Shown here in pieces: positions 53,409 through 61,817 of a stretch of DNA of 64,000 nt. The stretch comes from an uncultured Anaeroplasmataceae bacterium (GTDB lineage Bacteria; Bacillota_I; Bacilli_A; Acholeplasmatales; Anaeroplasmataceae), in contig CANRFF010000001.1 in NCBI GenBank assembly GCA_947629825.1, positions 62,001 to 126,000 of the forward strand, written 5' to 3'. The position numbers and the translations under genes are program-made. The notes under the pieces were generated by a model. It was not told the DNA's origin, made no database searches, and was given only the letters and a program-made list of their open reading frames with translations. The stretch's first letter is position 1. Every line of letters starts with the position of its first letter.

Positions 53409-54056
53409 ATGGTTTTATTAAGATTGTTTTTTGAGTTTTTCAAAATCGGTATCTGTGCGTTTGGCGGAGGACTGGCAACTCTTCCTTTTTTACAGGAATT
53501 GTCCGAAACAACGGGATGGTTTACGCAGGAACAACTGGGGAATATGGTTGCGATCAGTGAATCCACTCCGGGAGCCATCGGTATCAATATGTCTACTTAT
53601 GTGGGATATTTGGTCGGTTTTCAACAATTCGGCGGGAATGTCGCCATGGGATTTGTCGGTGGAGTCATTGCCACTTTGGGATTGGTTTGTCCGTCCATTA
53701 TGGTGATTTTGATTATTTGTCAGTTTTTGAACAAATTCAAAACTTCCAAATATGTGGAATGGGGATTTTACGGACTGAGGGCAGCCTCTTTGGGTTTGAT
53801 CGGCGCAGCGGCTTATTCGGTTTTGGAACTGTCCGTGATTCGTCCGGACGAAGCGCAAAAAGCTTTTTCGGGGATTACCGGTGCGAATTTTTGGACGGAA
53901 ATCTGGGGAAGCATTTCCAATGCGATCGTGGCTTTTTTCGATTTCAAATGTCTGGCACTGGCGTTCTTTTTGGGAATATTGATTTTCAAGTTCAAATTAC
54001 ATCCGATTTTTTATATCGTACTGGCAGCTGTGATCGGGATCGTTTTTCAATTTTAG
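53409..54056 (+). CDS. chrA2: Chromate transporter family protein, C-type half
   Basis: 215 residues, second half of the CHR pair, with F-K-I-G-x-C-A-F-G-G-G-L-A-T-L-P and the S-T-P-G-A-I-G-I-N motif. Homologous to the first half, as expected for inverted-topology partners. Its own GAGGA site and ATG show a real gene pair and not a frameshifted long protein. Confidence 0.88.
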   Translation: MVLLRLFFEFFKIGICAFGGGLATLPFLQELSETTGWFTQEQLGNMVAISESTPGAIGINMSTYVGYLVGFQQFGGNVAMGFVGGVIATLGLVCPSIMVILIICQFLNKFKTSKYVEWGFYGLRAASLGLIGAAAYSVLELSVIRPDEAQKAFSGITGANFWTEIWGSISNAIVAFFDFKCLALAFFLGILIFKFKLHPIFYIVLAAVIGIVFQF

Positions 54057-54119
54057 TGTCGCTTGACCAAAAATAGTGTTTTTTGTCGACAAACACAAAA
54101 ATAAGAAGGGAGAACTTTG

Positions 54120-55457
54120 ATGAAAGAATTTAAAAACGTTCGTATCAATTACGAATGTGATACACTGATTCGTGTCGAAAATAAGAATTATCAGATTCAT
54201 CATTGTTTGGATCGGGAAGATATTTTGGTCGATATGGACGGAAAATATCCGACGCTGTTTCGGGTGATCAAAGCCAACCCTTCCCGAAGCGAAGACGGAT
54301 GTGTTTATCAAAATATTTGCGGTGGTTGTCAGTTTATGCATATGACTTATGATTATGAGATTTTGCATAAACAGAAGTATTTGAAACAACTTCTTTCCGG
54401 TTTTTCCGAAAATGTCTCTTTTGCCCCGAGTGAACATCCTCTTCATTACCGGAATAAGTGTCAGATGACCTATCAATATTCCAAAAGTAAAAAGGTGGTA
54501 TGCGGCTTTTACGAAGAAGGTTCTCATCGGTTGGTCACTGTGGAAAATTGTCTGCTTCAATCGACGGAAGCCAATGAATTGATTTTAAAGATCAATCGAA
54601 TTTTATCTCAGTATAAAATAGAACCGTATGACGAGCAGAAAAAAGTCGGAGTTTTAAAGCATATTTTTGTAAGGGTCGGTTTTCAAACGAAAGAAATCAT
54701 GGTGGTACTTGTAACAAATGGGGAAATTTTTCCCGGAAGAAGCCAAGTTGTAAAGGAATTATTGAAAATCAAAGGGATTACCACCATTGTACAGAATTTC
54801 AATGCCAGAAATACGTCGATTGTGCTGGGAGAACGACAGAAAATTCTTTCCGGAAGCGGATTTATCCGAGAAAAAGTCGGAGACTATCTTTTTAAGATCT
54901 CGCCTCAGAGTTTTTTTCAAATCAATTCTTTCGGCATAAAAAAATTATATGACATCGCCCTTTCAAAAGCGTTCATCAAACCCACGGATATTGTACTGGA
55001 TGCGTATTGCGGGGTGGGGACGATTTCTATTTTTGCGGCTGCGTATGCGAAAAAAGTAATCGGAGTCGAAGTGAATCGCCATGCGATTGCGGATGCGAGA
55101 ATCAATGCCAGATGGAATCATATTTCAAATGTTGAATTTTCAGTAAATGATGCCACTCGTTTTTTGACGGAACAAGCGAAAAATCGGTCGAAAATCGACA
55201 TCGTGATTTTAGATCCGCCCAGAGAGGGTTCCACTTCCGCATTCATTCATGCCGTCGGTTTTTTAAAACCTCGTCAAGTGATTTATATTTCTTGTAATCC
55301 AATCACTTTGAAAAGAGACTTGATTTTATTTTCCCAAGAGCATTATAAAGTTCAATCGATCACGGGCGTAGATATGTTTCCGAAAACAAAACACATCGAA
55401 TGTGTGGCTCAATTGACTTATACGGAAAAATCCGAAAATAAGAAAAAATCGGTTTGA
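54120..55457 (+). CDS. 23S rRNA/tRNA uracil-5 methyltransferase, RlmD family (second paralogue)
   Basis: 445 residues from ATG 54120 (AGGGAG upstream; the TTG at 54117 is in the spacer). Same enzyme class as the gene at 38913. Cluster motif C-V-Y-Q-N-I-C-G-G-C with a later Cys in N-C-L-L-Q, SAM motif D-A-Y-C-G-V-G-T, D-P-P-R-E-G and nucleophile motif I-S-C-N-P. The N-terminal TRAM domain is degenerate. In Bacillus one RlmCD does both 23S positions, so two genes suggest split or different targets. Confidence 0.9.
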   Translation: MKEFKNVRINYECDTLIRVENKNYQIHHCLDREDILVDMDGKYPTLFRVIKANPSRSEDGCVYQNICGGCQFMHMTYDYEILHKQKYLKQLLSGFSENVSFAPSEHPLHYRNKCQMTYQYSKSKKVVCGFYEEGSHRLVTVENCLLQSTEANELILKINRILSQYKIEPYDEQKKVGVLKHIFVRVGFQTKEIMVVLVTNGEIFPGRSQVVKELLKIKGITTIVQNFNARNTSIVLGERQKILSGSGFIREKVGDYLFKISPQSFFQINSFGIKKLYDIALSKAFIKPTDIVLDAYCGVGTISIFAAAYAKKVIGVEVNRHAIADARINARWNHISNVEFSVNDATRFLTEQAKNRSKIDIVILDPPREGSTSAFIHAVGFLKPRQVIYISCNPITLKRDLILFSQEHYKVQSITGVDMFPKTKHIECVAQLTYTEKSENKKKSV

Positions 55458-55494
55458 TTTTTAAGTTCTGCATGGATAAAGGAAGTTGAGAAAT

Positions 55495-56187
55495 ATGTCC
55501 AGTATGGAAGAAAATTTTTTTAAAAGATATCAAGCGGATATCCGTCAATTGTCTGATTTCGGGTTTCAAAAAAAAGAAAATTTCTATCTTTACCAACAAA
55601 ACCTGATGAATGGGGATTTTCGTGCGGAGATTATGGTTTCTTTGGATGGTCGGATTACCGGTAGAATTTTCGATTTGGCGTTACAGGAAGAATATACCAA
55701 TTTTCGCATCGAAACTTTAGACGGAGCTTTTGTACGGAATGTTCGTGAGGAATATCTTCAAATTTTAAGTAAAATCAGGCAAAGTTGTTTTCATAAGAAA
55801 TATTTTATCGGAAATCAAGCCAATCGGATTGTCCGAACTATTTTCGAAAAGTATCAAATCGAACCTGAATTTTTATGGAAAAAAATGGATGGTTATGGTG
55901 TTTTCAGAAATTCTGAAAATCAAAAATGGTTTGCGATTATTATGAATATCGATTTTTCCAAAATCAGTACGGAATCCGGAGAAATCGAAATCATCAATCT
56001 GAAAGTTTCTTCCGACCAAATCGAGCAATTATTGAAAAAGAAAGGTTTTTACAACGCTTATCATATGAATAAACAAAACTGGATTTCCATTGTGTTAGAT
56101 GACACCATAGAAGATGATGAAATTCTTCGGTGGGTAGAAGAATCTTATCGACTGATTGACGTTTTTGAAAATATTAAAAAAAGATGA
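55495..56187 (+). CDS. MmcQ/YjbR-family protein with N-terminal extension
   Basis: 230 residues from ATG 55495 (AAAGGAAG upstream). The C-terminal half (about 110-225) is a YjbR-like double-wing DNA-binding fold: P-E-F-L-W-K-K-M-D-G-Y-G-V-F-R, N-x-K-W-F-A-I-I-M and Y-H-M-N-K-x-x-W-I-S-I-V-L, ending E-S-Y-R-L-I. The first 100 residues are a second beta-rich domain often fused to this family. Function unknown. The stop codon lies inside the terminator stem. Confidence 0.85.
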   Translation: MSSMEENFFKRYQADIRQLSDFGFQKKENFYLYQQNLMNGDFRAEIMVSLDGRITGRIFDLALQEEYTNFRIETLDGAFVRNVREEYLQILSKIRQSCFHKKYFIGNQANRIVRTIFEKYQIEPEFLWKKMDGYGVFRNSENQKWFAIIMNIDFSKISTESGEIEIINLKVSSDQIEQLLKKKGFYNAYHMNKQNWISIVLDDTIEDDEILRWVEESYRLIDVFENIKKR

Positions 56188-56212
56188 TTTTTCTAAAATC
56201 ATCTTTTTCTTT
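56180..56212 (+). terminator. Intrinsic terminator after the YjbR-type gene
   Basis: Perfect 12-base arms AAAGATGATTTT / AAAATCATCTTT with TCT loop; the stop codon (56185-56187) sits in the left arm. Marks the left border of the defence island. Confidence 0.92.
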
Positions 56213-56291
56213 TTGTGTAAATAATTTAAAAATTTTTTAAAAAAATCTTGATTTGGATAACAAAATGTCGATTTTTGTAGAACGAAAATGA

Positions 56292-56320
56292 TTGTTGTTT
56301 TTTCTTGTCAAAGATATAAT
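56292..56320 (+). promoter_or_regulatory. Promoter of the TIR-SLOG gene
   Basis: TATAAT at 56315-56320 with a weak TTGTTG 17 bases upstream (56292-56297). The promoter overlaps an upstream in-frame TTG, excluding it as a start. Confidence 0.6.
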
Positions 56321-56357
56321 GAATATGGAAATCATTTATTACAAGGAGAAAAGTAAA

Positions 56358-58238
56358 ATGTCAAGTGTATTGAAAATTAGAATTAAAGTTTTTTGGGACA
56401 AAGATAACTCATTGGGAGAAGTCTTTGGAGAGACAGTGTGTAGATATTTTTATACAGGGGATCTATCTATACAGCAAGACAAAGGATTGACCATTCCTGT
56501 AGAATGTCGTGCTTTGTCTAAGTATAATCAAATTAGTTATAATAAATCTAATGAATATTTATCTGTGTGTATATTACTTGCAGATCATTATATGAGATAT
56601 CATGATAGAGAAAGAAACCTAGCGACGCAATTGATAAAGAAGACTAAAGAATCAAAAAAGTTTCTTTATATTCCTGTAGCTTTAAATGATGAAGGGTGTA
56701 AGTATATAGGAAATACAGAATGTATTACTACAACCTCTAGAGATTGTGATTCAATTGATTCTATTAGAAGTAAGGAGTTTCAAAAAATAGCAGATGAGGT
56801 AAAGCCAATAGCAGAAGAAACAGAGCATGATTTTTTTAAAAATATTTTGATGGTTTTGCAAAGAATAATGGAACGTATAGCCGGAAGATATTTTTATTTG
56901 ACAAAAGGGACGAACAGCGAGAGGTTAGGTATATTTATTTGTCACACAAAAAGCACTGGAGCTAAAGAGGTAGATGCATTAAATGCATATCTAAGTACTA
57001 GAACAACATCTGATTCATTTGTTGACAAAAACTCAATATTATTGGGAGAAGAACTGGATGAAATTATTTTAAATACAATTGAGTATAGAGGAATGATTGT
57101 TCTTTTGACTGATAATATATCTACCCGGGATTGGTGCATTAGAGAAGTTAATTATGCTAAACAAAAAGGGACACCTATTATTATCGTAGATGCTTTGCAA
57201 AATCGGGAAAATGCTTTTATGATGGGCTCACTTAATTGTCCGGTTATAAAGTTGAAAAGCAATACAGATAAAAATTATAATTTAATAATGGAATTGCTTG
57301 TCAATGAAGTTTTATATAATTTACAAAATATGTATTCTGTTTCTTATCCCAAAAATACAAAAGTATTGCCGAGAAAAATCGAACTTTCTGATCTTTTTTT
57401 CCTTGAGGATTCTTACAATAAAATTATTTACCCTGAACCTTTATTGACAAGGACAGAAAAAAGTATAATTGAATTGGCAGTAAATAAACTGAAAAAGAAG
57501 ATTTCTTTTGAAACAAATATTTCTGCTTATACAAAGAAATTTTATGGATATCAACCTAAAGTTTTTATTTCTTCATCATCTCATAATGATACAAAACAAA
57601 GAATAACATTTGGGTGTTGTAATGCAGGCATTAATTATGCTATTAAGCAATTAACAAAGTATCTTATTTATATGGGATGCACAATATTAAATGCAGGAAA
57701 TTTGGAAGAAAATGGGTATAATAAGATATTATTAGATCAATATGAAAAATACAGTAAATTGGAAAATACAAAAGCAAATTATAAATTTTATGTTAATCCG
57801 TTTTATAATGGGTCACAAAAACTAATGGAATTTAAAAGTCATTATTGTACGAAAGAACTATCATCTTGTATTGAGTTTGTCGAGTTTAAACAAAAATATA
57901 AGAATTTTAATATGAATTTAGATTTTGTTCGCAAAAAAATTTCTGAAGATACTGATATGCAAATAGTTATTGGAGGAATGTACAAAGAAAATGAGATTAC
58001 GGGAATAGATAAAGAAGTAGAAATGTGTATTAATAATCATAAAAGTATATTTTTATTAGGGGGCTTTGGTTTTAAGGCCAAATTATTATGTAAGAAATAT
58101 ATTAATAAGGAAAATTACAAGAAATTAAATAATGGATTATCTTTAAGAGAAAATATTATTCTTGCTAATTCTTATGAAATAAAAAATATTCTATATTTGA
58201 TTTTCAAAGGATGGTCTAAGGTTCTTTCCTCAAAATAA
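56358..58238 (+). CDS. TIR-SLOG defence protein with N-terminal TIR-like domain
   Basis: 626 residues from ATG 56358 (AAGGAG). Residues 1-110 resemble a degenerate TIR-like fold (I-K-V-F-W-D-K-D-N-S... V-C-I-L-L-A-D-H-Y). Residues about 188-305 are a TIR domain: I-F-I-C-H-T-K-S-T-G-A, the conserved W259-C-I-R-E263-V motif with E263 as the likely NADase residue, and I-I-I-V-D. Residues about 400-620 form a SLOG domain (V-F-I-S-S-S-S-H-N... I-G-G-M-Y-K-E-N-E-I, L-L-G-G-F-G-F-K-A-K), a Rossmann fold that binds nucleotide ligands in Thoeris ThsA. No membrane helix. Predicted role is NAD depletion or signal-nucleotide production upon infection, gated by the SLOG domain. Domain calls are from motifs; function is inference. 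Confidence 0.8.
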   Translation: MSSVLKIRIKVFWDKDNSLGEVFGETVCRYFYTGDLSIQQDKGLTIPVECRALSKYNQISYNKSNEYLSVCILLADHYMRYHDRERNLATQLIKKTKESKKFLYIPVALNDEGCKYIGNTECITTTSRDCDSIDSIRSKEFQKIADEVKPIAEETEHDFFKNILMVLQRIMERIAGRYFYLTKGTNSERLGIFICHTKSTGAKEVDALNAYLSTRTTSDSFVDKNSILLGEELDEIILNTIEYRGMIVLLTDNISTRDWCIREVNYAKQKGTPIIIVDALQNRENAFMMGSLNCPVIKLKSNTDKNYNLIMELLVNEVLYNLQNMYSVSYPKNTKVLPRKIELSDLFFLEDSYNKIIYPEPLLTRTEKSIIELAVNKLKKKISFETNISAYTKKFYGYQPKVFISSSSHNDTKQRITFGCCNAGINYAIKQLTKYLIYMGCTILNAGNLEENGYNKILLDQYEKYSKLENTKANYKFYVNPFYNGSQKLMEFKSHYCTKELSSCIEFVEFKQKYKNFNMNLDFVRKKISEDTDMQIVIGGMYKENEITGIDKEVEMCINNHKSIFLLGGFGFKAKLLCKKYINKENYKKLNNGLSLRENIILANSYEIKNILYLIFKGWSKVLSSK

Positions 58239-58379
58239 TGCTTGTTTTCAGATAGTGATATTTATTTGCAATTAATTTGATGATATATTTTCTATTTTTT
58301 TGAATTCTATCATTTTGCCATAAAATTTAGAATATATTCCATAAAATAAACAAATTTTCTTCAAAATTACTATTTTATA

Positions 58380-58408
58380 TTGATATTTAATGTTTTTTGT
58401 TGTATTAT
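58380..58408 (+). promoter_or_regulatory. Promoter of the nuclease-STAND gene
   Basis: TTGATA at 58380-58385, 17-base spacer, TATTAT at 58403-58408. The two island genes therefore have separate promoters. No terminator is clear in 58239-58379. Confidence 0.72.
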
Positions 58409-58448
58409 TTACTCAAAATAATTATGAATTATTTAGAGGTAATTTTTC

Positions 58449-61400
58449 ATGAGTAAAGTATTTAATTGGTCATTTGGGATAGATTCAAAGGATAGTGATT
58501 GTAATTCCAAAAAAGGACAAATGTTTGAAAATCTAATTGAAGTACTTTTAACATGTCATCCTATGTTTAAAAAAACGGGTTATCAATGGAAAAGAACAAC
58601 TAATCAAACCCATGATGGAAAAAGAGATTTCGAATTACAAAACAATGATAATAATATAGTAGCATGGGGAGAATGCAAAAATTATTCTTCTCCGTTGTCC
58701 ATCGATACTCTTGCGCCAACTTTAATAATGAGTGTAATTGAGAATATTAATGAAATTTACATTTTTTCATTGAATAGTTTAAATAGAACCTTTCCCACCT
58801 ATATAAAAAAATTTTCTAATGTCACTAATAAAAAAATATTACTTTTTGCTGATGATTTTTTGGAATACATCATTGCGCTAAACGTACAGGAGTTACTCAC
58901 ATATGCTTCTAAATATAGTCGTGAAGAAATTTGTGACTTTTTGAAACAATTTACTCTAGAAAAAATTAATGGTTCTGTAAAAGAAGGAAAGATAGAATTT
59001 TCTGAAAAATTAATTTCTTTCGAAGGAAAGGAAATAGATTCTGACTATAAACTATCTAACAATGAAAGGTTTTATTATACTTTAGAAGTTCAAAATTTGA
59101 GTTTGAATTCCGCAACTTTAACTTTTTCAATTCCACAAAAAATCAGTGATTTTTTTATAGTTAATAAAAGCCAAGAAACTAAATCAATCTGTTTAAAAAG
59201 TGGAGAAATTTTTGTTTTCAAAGTATGCTTGCAAATTATAATAAAAGACCGAAAAACAAATATGCTTAATTTACCAAACTTTCAATGCAACTGTTTTTTT
59301 CAGAAACCGTCAGAATCATATTTTTTGAAGTTGAACCCACTTAAAATAAAAATTGTTGAATCTTCTTATACTCCTTTACTGGGAAAACATTGGGAATATA
59401 AAAATGAAATTTTAAAAAAATTAAAATCAAAAGAAAAAATAGTTTTAAAAGGTATAAGTGGTTCTGGAAAGTCACGTCTACTTGCGGAAATTTCTAGTGA
59501 TTTAATGACAGAAAACATACAAGTAATTTATTTTGATTTGGAAAACGAAACACTAAGCCAGCCTATCATTTTAAAAAAAATATTATTAAATTTAATAAAT
59601 ATCCCCGATAAGTTAGAGAATAACAATTTATTTAAATTAATTGAACGAAAAAAGGACCCAAATTTATATATTGTTCAAGTGATTCTCAATTTAGATGAAG
59701 AAAAAATGAAAGAATCTCAATATCTTATTTTAAATGTTTTTAATAATTTTTTATCTAAAACAGGCAGTATTTTTTTAATAGATAATATGCAAAATTGTTC
59801 CGAAATGCTTTTCAATATATTATTAAATATTAAATGTGGAACAGTGTTTTCTTTTAACACAGATTACCTATACTTACAAAGAAAAAATACTTTTCAAAAT
59901 ATTGCGCATAATAGTGGATTTGAAAATTTTTTTTCGAAACAAAAGAATTTTACTTTACCTCTTTTTAATAAAAATTTAATTAAGCATTATTTTAAGGAAA
60001 GTTTAGACTTTTATTCGTTAGATTGGTTGAAAGAGATTATTCCCGAAGATTTTACATGCACTCCATTTTATTTGAAACATCTTCTCATTTATATGGAAGA
60101 GGAAAATATTATTTATAAAACAAATGGGAAATATCAAATTAGAGAAAATTTTCTTTTTGAATCAAATTTTTTTGAAATATTTATTCATTCGGAAGAAAAT
60201 ATATTAAAAAAAAGATTTGCCAACATCATTAAAAGGTATCCAAATTCAGTTTCATTATTTACAATTTTAGCATTAACAGGGAATATATCGAATTCATTTT
60301 TTGTTAAAAATGATACAATGATAAAAGACTTAATCATGTTAAATTTTATTATTGAAGATAAAGAAAAAGAAACACTGAAATATACTCATCAAAAATTACA
60401 AAATTATTTTTTGAATAAGTGTGTTGATTGCTTAAGATTAAATGAATCTTTAGAAATGCTTAAATGTAAGAATGCTATTTTGAGTATAGAAGGATTTGTT
60501 TGTGCTTTTTATGAAGACTTATCAAAAAACCAAGATAAAACAACCTTATTGAATTTACTTGATTATTTTTTTGATAATAAACCTTATTACAATTGTAATG
60601 AAACGATTTTAAAGATTTTACCTCAAACAATGAAAAATGTTATAAATTTTTTGAGTTCAAAAGAAAGTTTATGTTTTGAGTACTTAAATAAGATTTTAGT
60701 CTTTTATAAATGGCTTATTTTTCAAACTCAATCTTCTTTTGGATTTGGTGCCAGTTTAGAATTTTATGGTGATATTTATGATTTCATTTTAAAATCATAT
60801 ATACCATTTTATTTTACTGAAAATGATAACCAACTTGCTTATGATATTGTGAGAGAATATTTCAATTGCTTAATTGAGCAAAAACAATTTCCCGAATTGA
60901 AAAATGAAAGTGACAGATTGTTAGATATATTTAAAAACTTTGCAAAAAATGAAACACTTTATTTTTGGCTTAGTATGATTCATAATAGGAGATCTATTGC
61001 ATTCGACAAAGAAGAAAATCCAAATACTTCAGATTATAATAATGCCATTAAGGAATATGATTTAGCCGATAAATATGCAAAAAAATCTAAAAATATTGTT
61101 CCTATGTGGCAAGTTGAAATAGATAAGGGATACCATTACTATAATATATATACAATCTATGATCCCTCAAAAGTGATTGATCATTTTCAAAAGAGTATTA
61201 TGTTGCGTAACGCAACTTTTCATTGTAGTAATGAATATCATAAAGTTTTAATCGCTTTTCTTCAAAAAGAATATCAAGCTGCACATTCCATGGTTTGTTC
61301 GACTTTAAGTAAAGACAGAAAATTGATATATGATTATTATTTTAATAAATTATTGTTAACTAAAGTATATTTGAACATATTTCTTTATAATCGTAAAGAA

Positions 61401-61817
61401 AACAATATTACCAAAGAAATTATCAACAATGATCTGAATACAGCAAAAGAATCTATTTTTGAAACAAACTTTAAAAACAAATTTCATGCAATATATTTTT
61501 TAAAAGGGTATTATGAAGAGAAATTTGGAGATAAGCAGGTAGCCATCCACAATTATACCTATTCTTTAAAAGTATTTTGTATGCAATCACAAAATATTAA
61601 CTATAAAAATACGCAGCTCCCTTTTTATTATTCTATAATATCAAAATTATATTTTCTAGGATATAAAAGTTGGAATGAAATAAAAAAGTATGATGAAATT
61701 ATAGAAAATATAGTTAATGCATTTAAAAATTCTGCAAATAAAGAAATTTTTTTCCAATCATGTCCGAAAGGGATAATTTTTGATGAAATGGATGGAACCA
61801 CCTTTCCATCTTTATAA
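58449..61817 (+). CDS. Mrr-like nuclease-STAND ATPase-TPR protein (Avs-like)
   Basis: 1122 residues. The N-terminal 150 residues look like a PD-(D/E)xK restriction-type nuclease: G-K-R-D60-F-E... G-E75-C-K77, followed by S-x-x-S-I-D-T. Residues about 176-300 are beta-rich. A STAND-type P-loop ATPase follows with Walker A G335-I-S-G-S-G-K-S and Walker B I-F-L-I-D445-N. A winged-helix/helical part leads to a long alpha-helical C-terminus with TPR-like pairs (about 835-1060). This order, nuclease effector, STAND switch, repeat sensor, is that of antiviral STAND (Avs) proteins, which sense phage proteins and then cut DNA. Family-level function is inferred. Its stop overlaps the opposing glycosyltransferase stop by 6 bases. 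Confidence 0.8.
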   Translation: MSKVFNWSFGIDSKDSDCNSKKGQMFENLIEVLLTCHPMFKKTGYQWKRTTNQTHDGKRDFELQNNDNNIVAWGECKNYSSPLSIDTLAPTLIMSVIENINEIYIFSLNSLNRTFPTYIKKFSNVTNKKILLFADDFLEYIIALNVQELLTYASKYSREEICDFLKQFTLEKINGSVKEGKIEFSEKLISFEGKEIDSDYKLSNNERFYYTLEVQNLSLNSATLTFSIPQKISDFFIVNKSQETKSICLKSGEIFVFKVCLQIIIKDRKTNMLNLPNFQCNCFFQKPSESYFLKLNPLKIKIVESSYTPLLGKHWEYKNEILKKLKSKEKIVLKGISGSGKSRLLAEISSDLMTENIQVIYFDLENETLSQPIILKKILLNLINIPDKLENNNLFKLIERKKDPNLYIVQVILNLDEEKMKESQYLILNVFNNFLSKTGSIFLIDNMQNCSEMLFNILLNIKCGTVFSFNTDYLYLQRKNTFQNIAHNSGFENFFSKQKNFTLPLFNKNLIKHYFKESLDFYSLDWLKEIIPEDFTCTPFYLKHLLIYMEEENIIYKTNGKYQIRENFLFESNFFEIFIHSEENILKKRFANIIKRYPNSVSLFTILALTGNISNSFFVKNDTMIKDLIMLNFIIEDKEKETLKYTHQKLQNYFLNKCVDCLRLNESLEMLKCKNAILSIEGFVCAFYEDLSKNQDKTTLLNLLDYFFDNKPYYNCNETILKILPQTMKNVINFLSSKESLCFEYLNKILVFYKWLIFQTQSSFGFGASLEFYGDIYDFILKSYIPFYFTENDNQLAYDIVREYFNCLIEQKQFPELKNESDRLLDIFKNFAKNETLYFWLSMIHNRRSIAFDKEENPNTSDYNNAIKEYDLADKYAKKSKNIVPMWQVEIDKGYHYYNIYTIYDPSKVIDHFQKSIMLRNATFHCSNEYHKVLIAFLQKEYQAAHSMVCSTLSKDRKLIYDYYFNKLLLTKVYLNIFLYNRKENNITKEIINNDLNTAKESIFETNFKNKFHAIYFLKGYYEEKFGDKQVAIHNYTYSLKVFCMQSQNINYKNTQLPFYYSIISKLYFLGYKSWNEIKKYDEIIENIVNAFKNSANKEIFFQSCPKGIIFDEMDGTTFPSL

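Larger units (their letters stand above)
56216..61817 (+). other. AT-rich defence island (TIR-SLOG plus nuclease-STAND)
   Basis: Two long genes with markedly higher A+T and different codon choice (AAA, TTA, ATA rich) than the chromosome to the left, inserted between a terminated housekeeping gene and a glycosyltransferase operon. No integrase, direct repeats or tRNA attachment site were seen at the edges; the right edge abuts the converging glycosyltransferase stop. Transfer is inferred from composition and content. Confidence 0.65.

Noticed and set aside
52805-54056. Frameshifted full-length chromate transporter
   Set aside because: Each half has its own start, ribosome site and complete motif set; two-gene CHR pairs are common.
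56358-61817. The two defence genes as one certain operon
   Set aside because: A 210-base gap and a good separate promoter (58380-58408) exist; joint function is left as a hypothesis.
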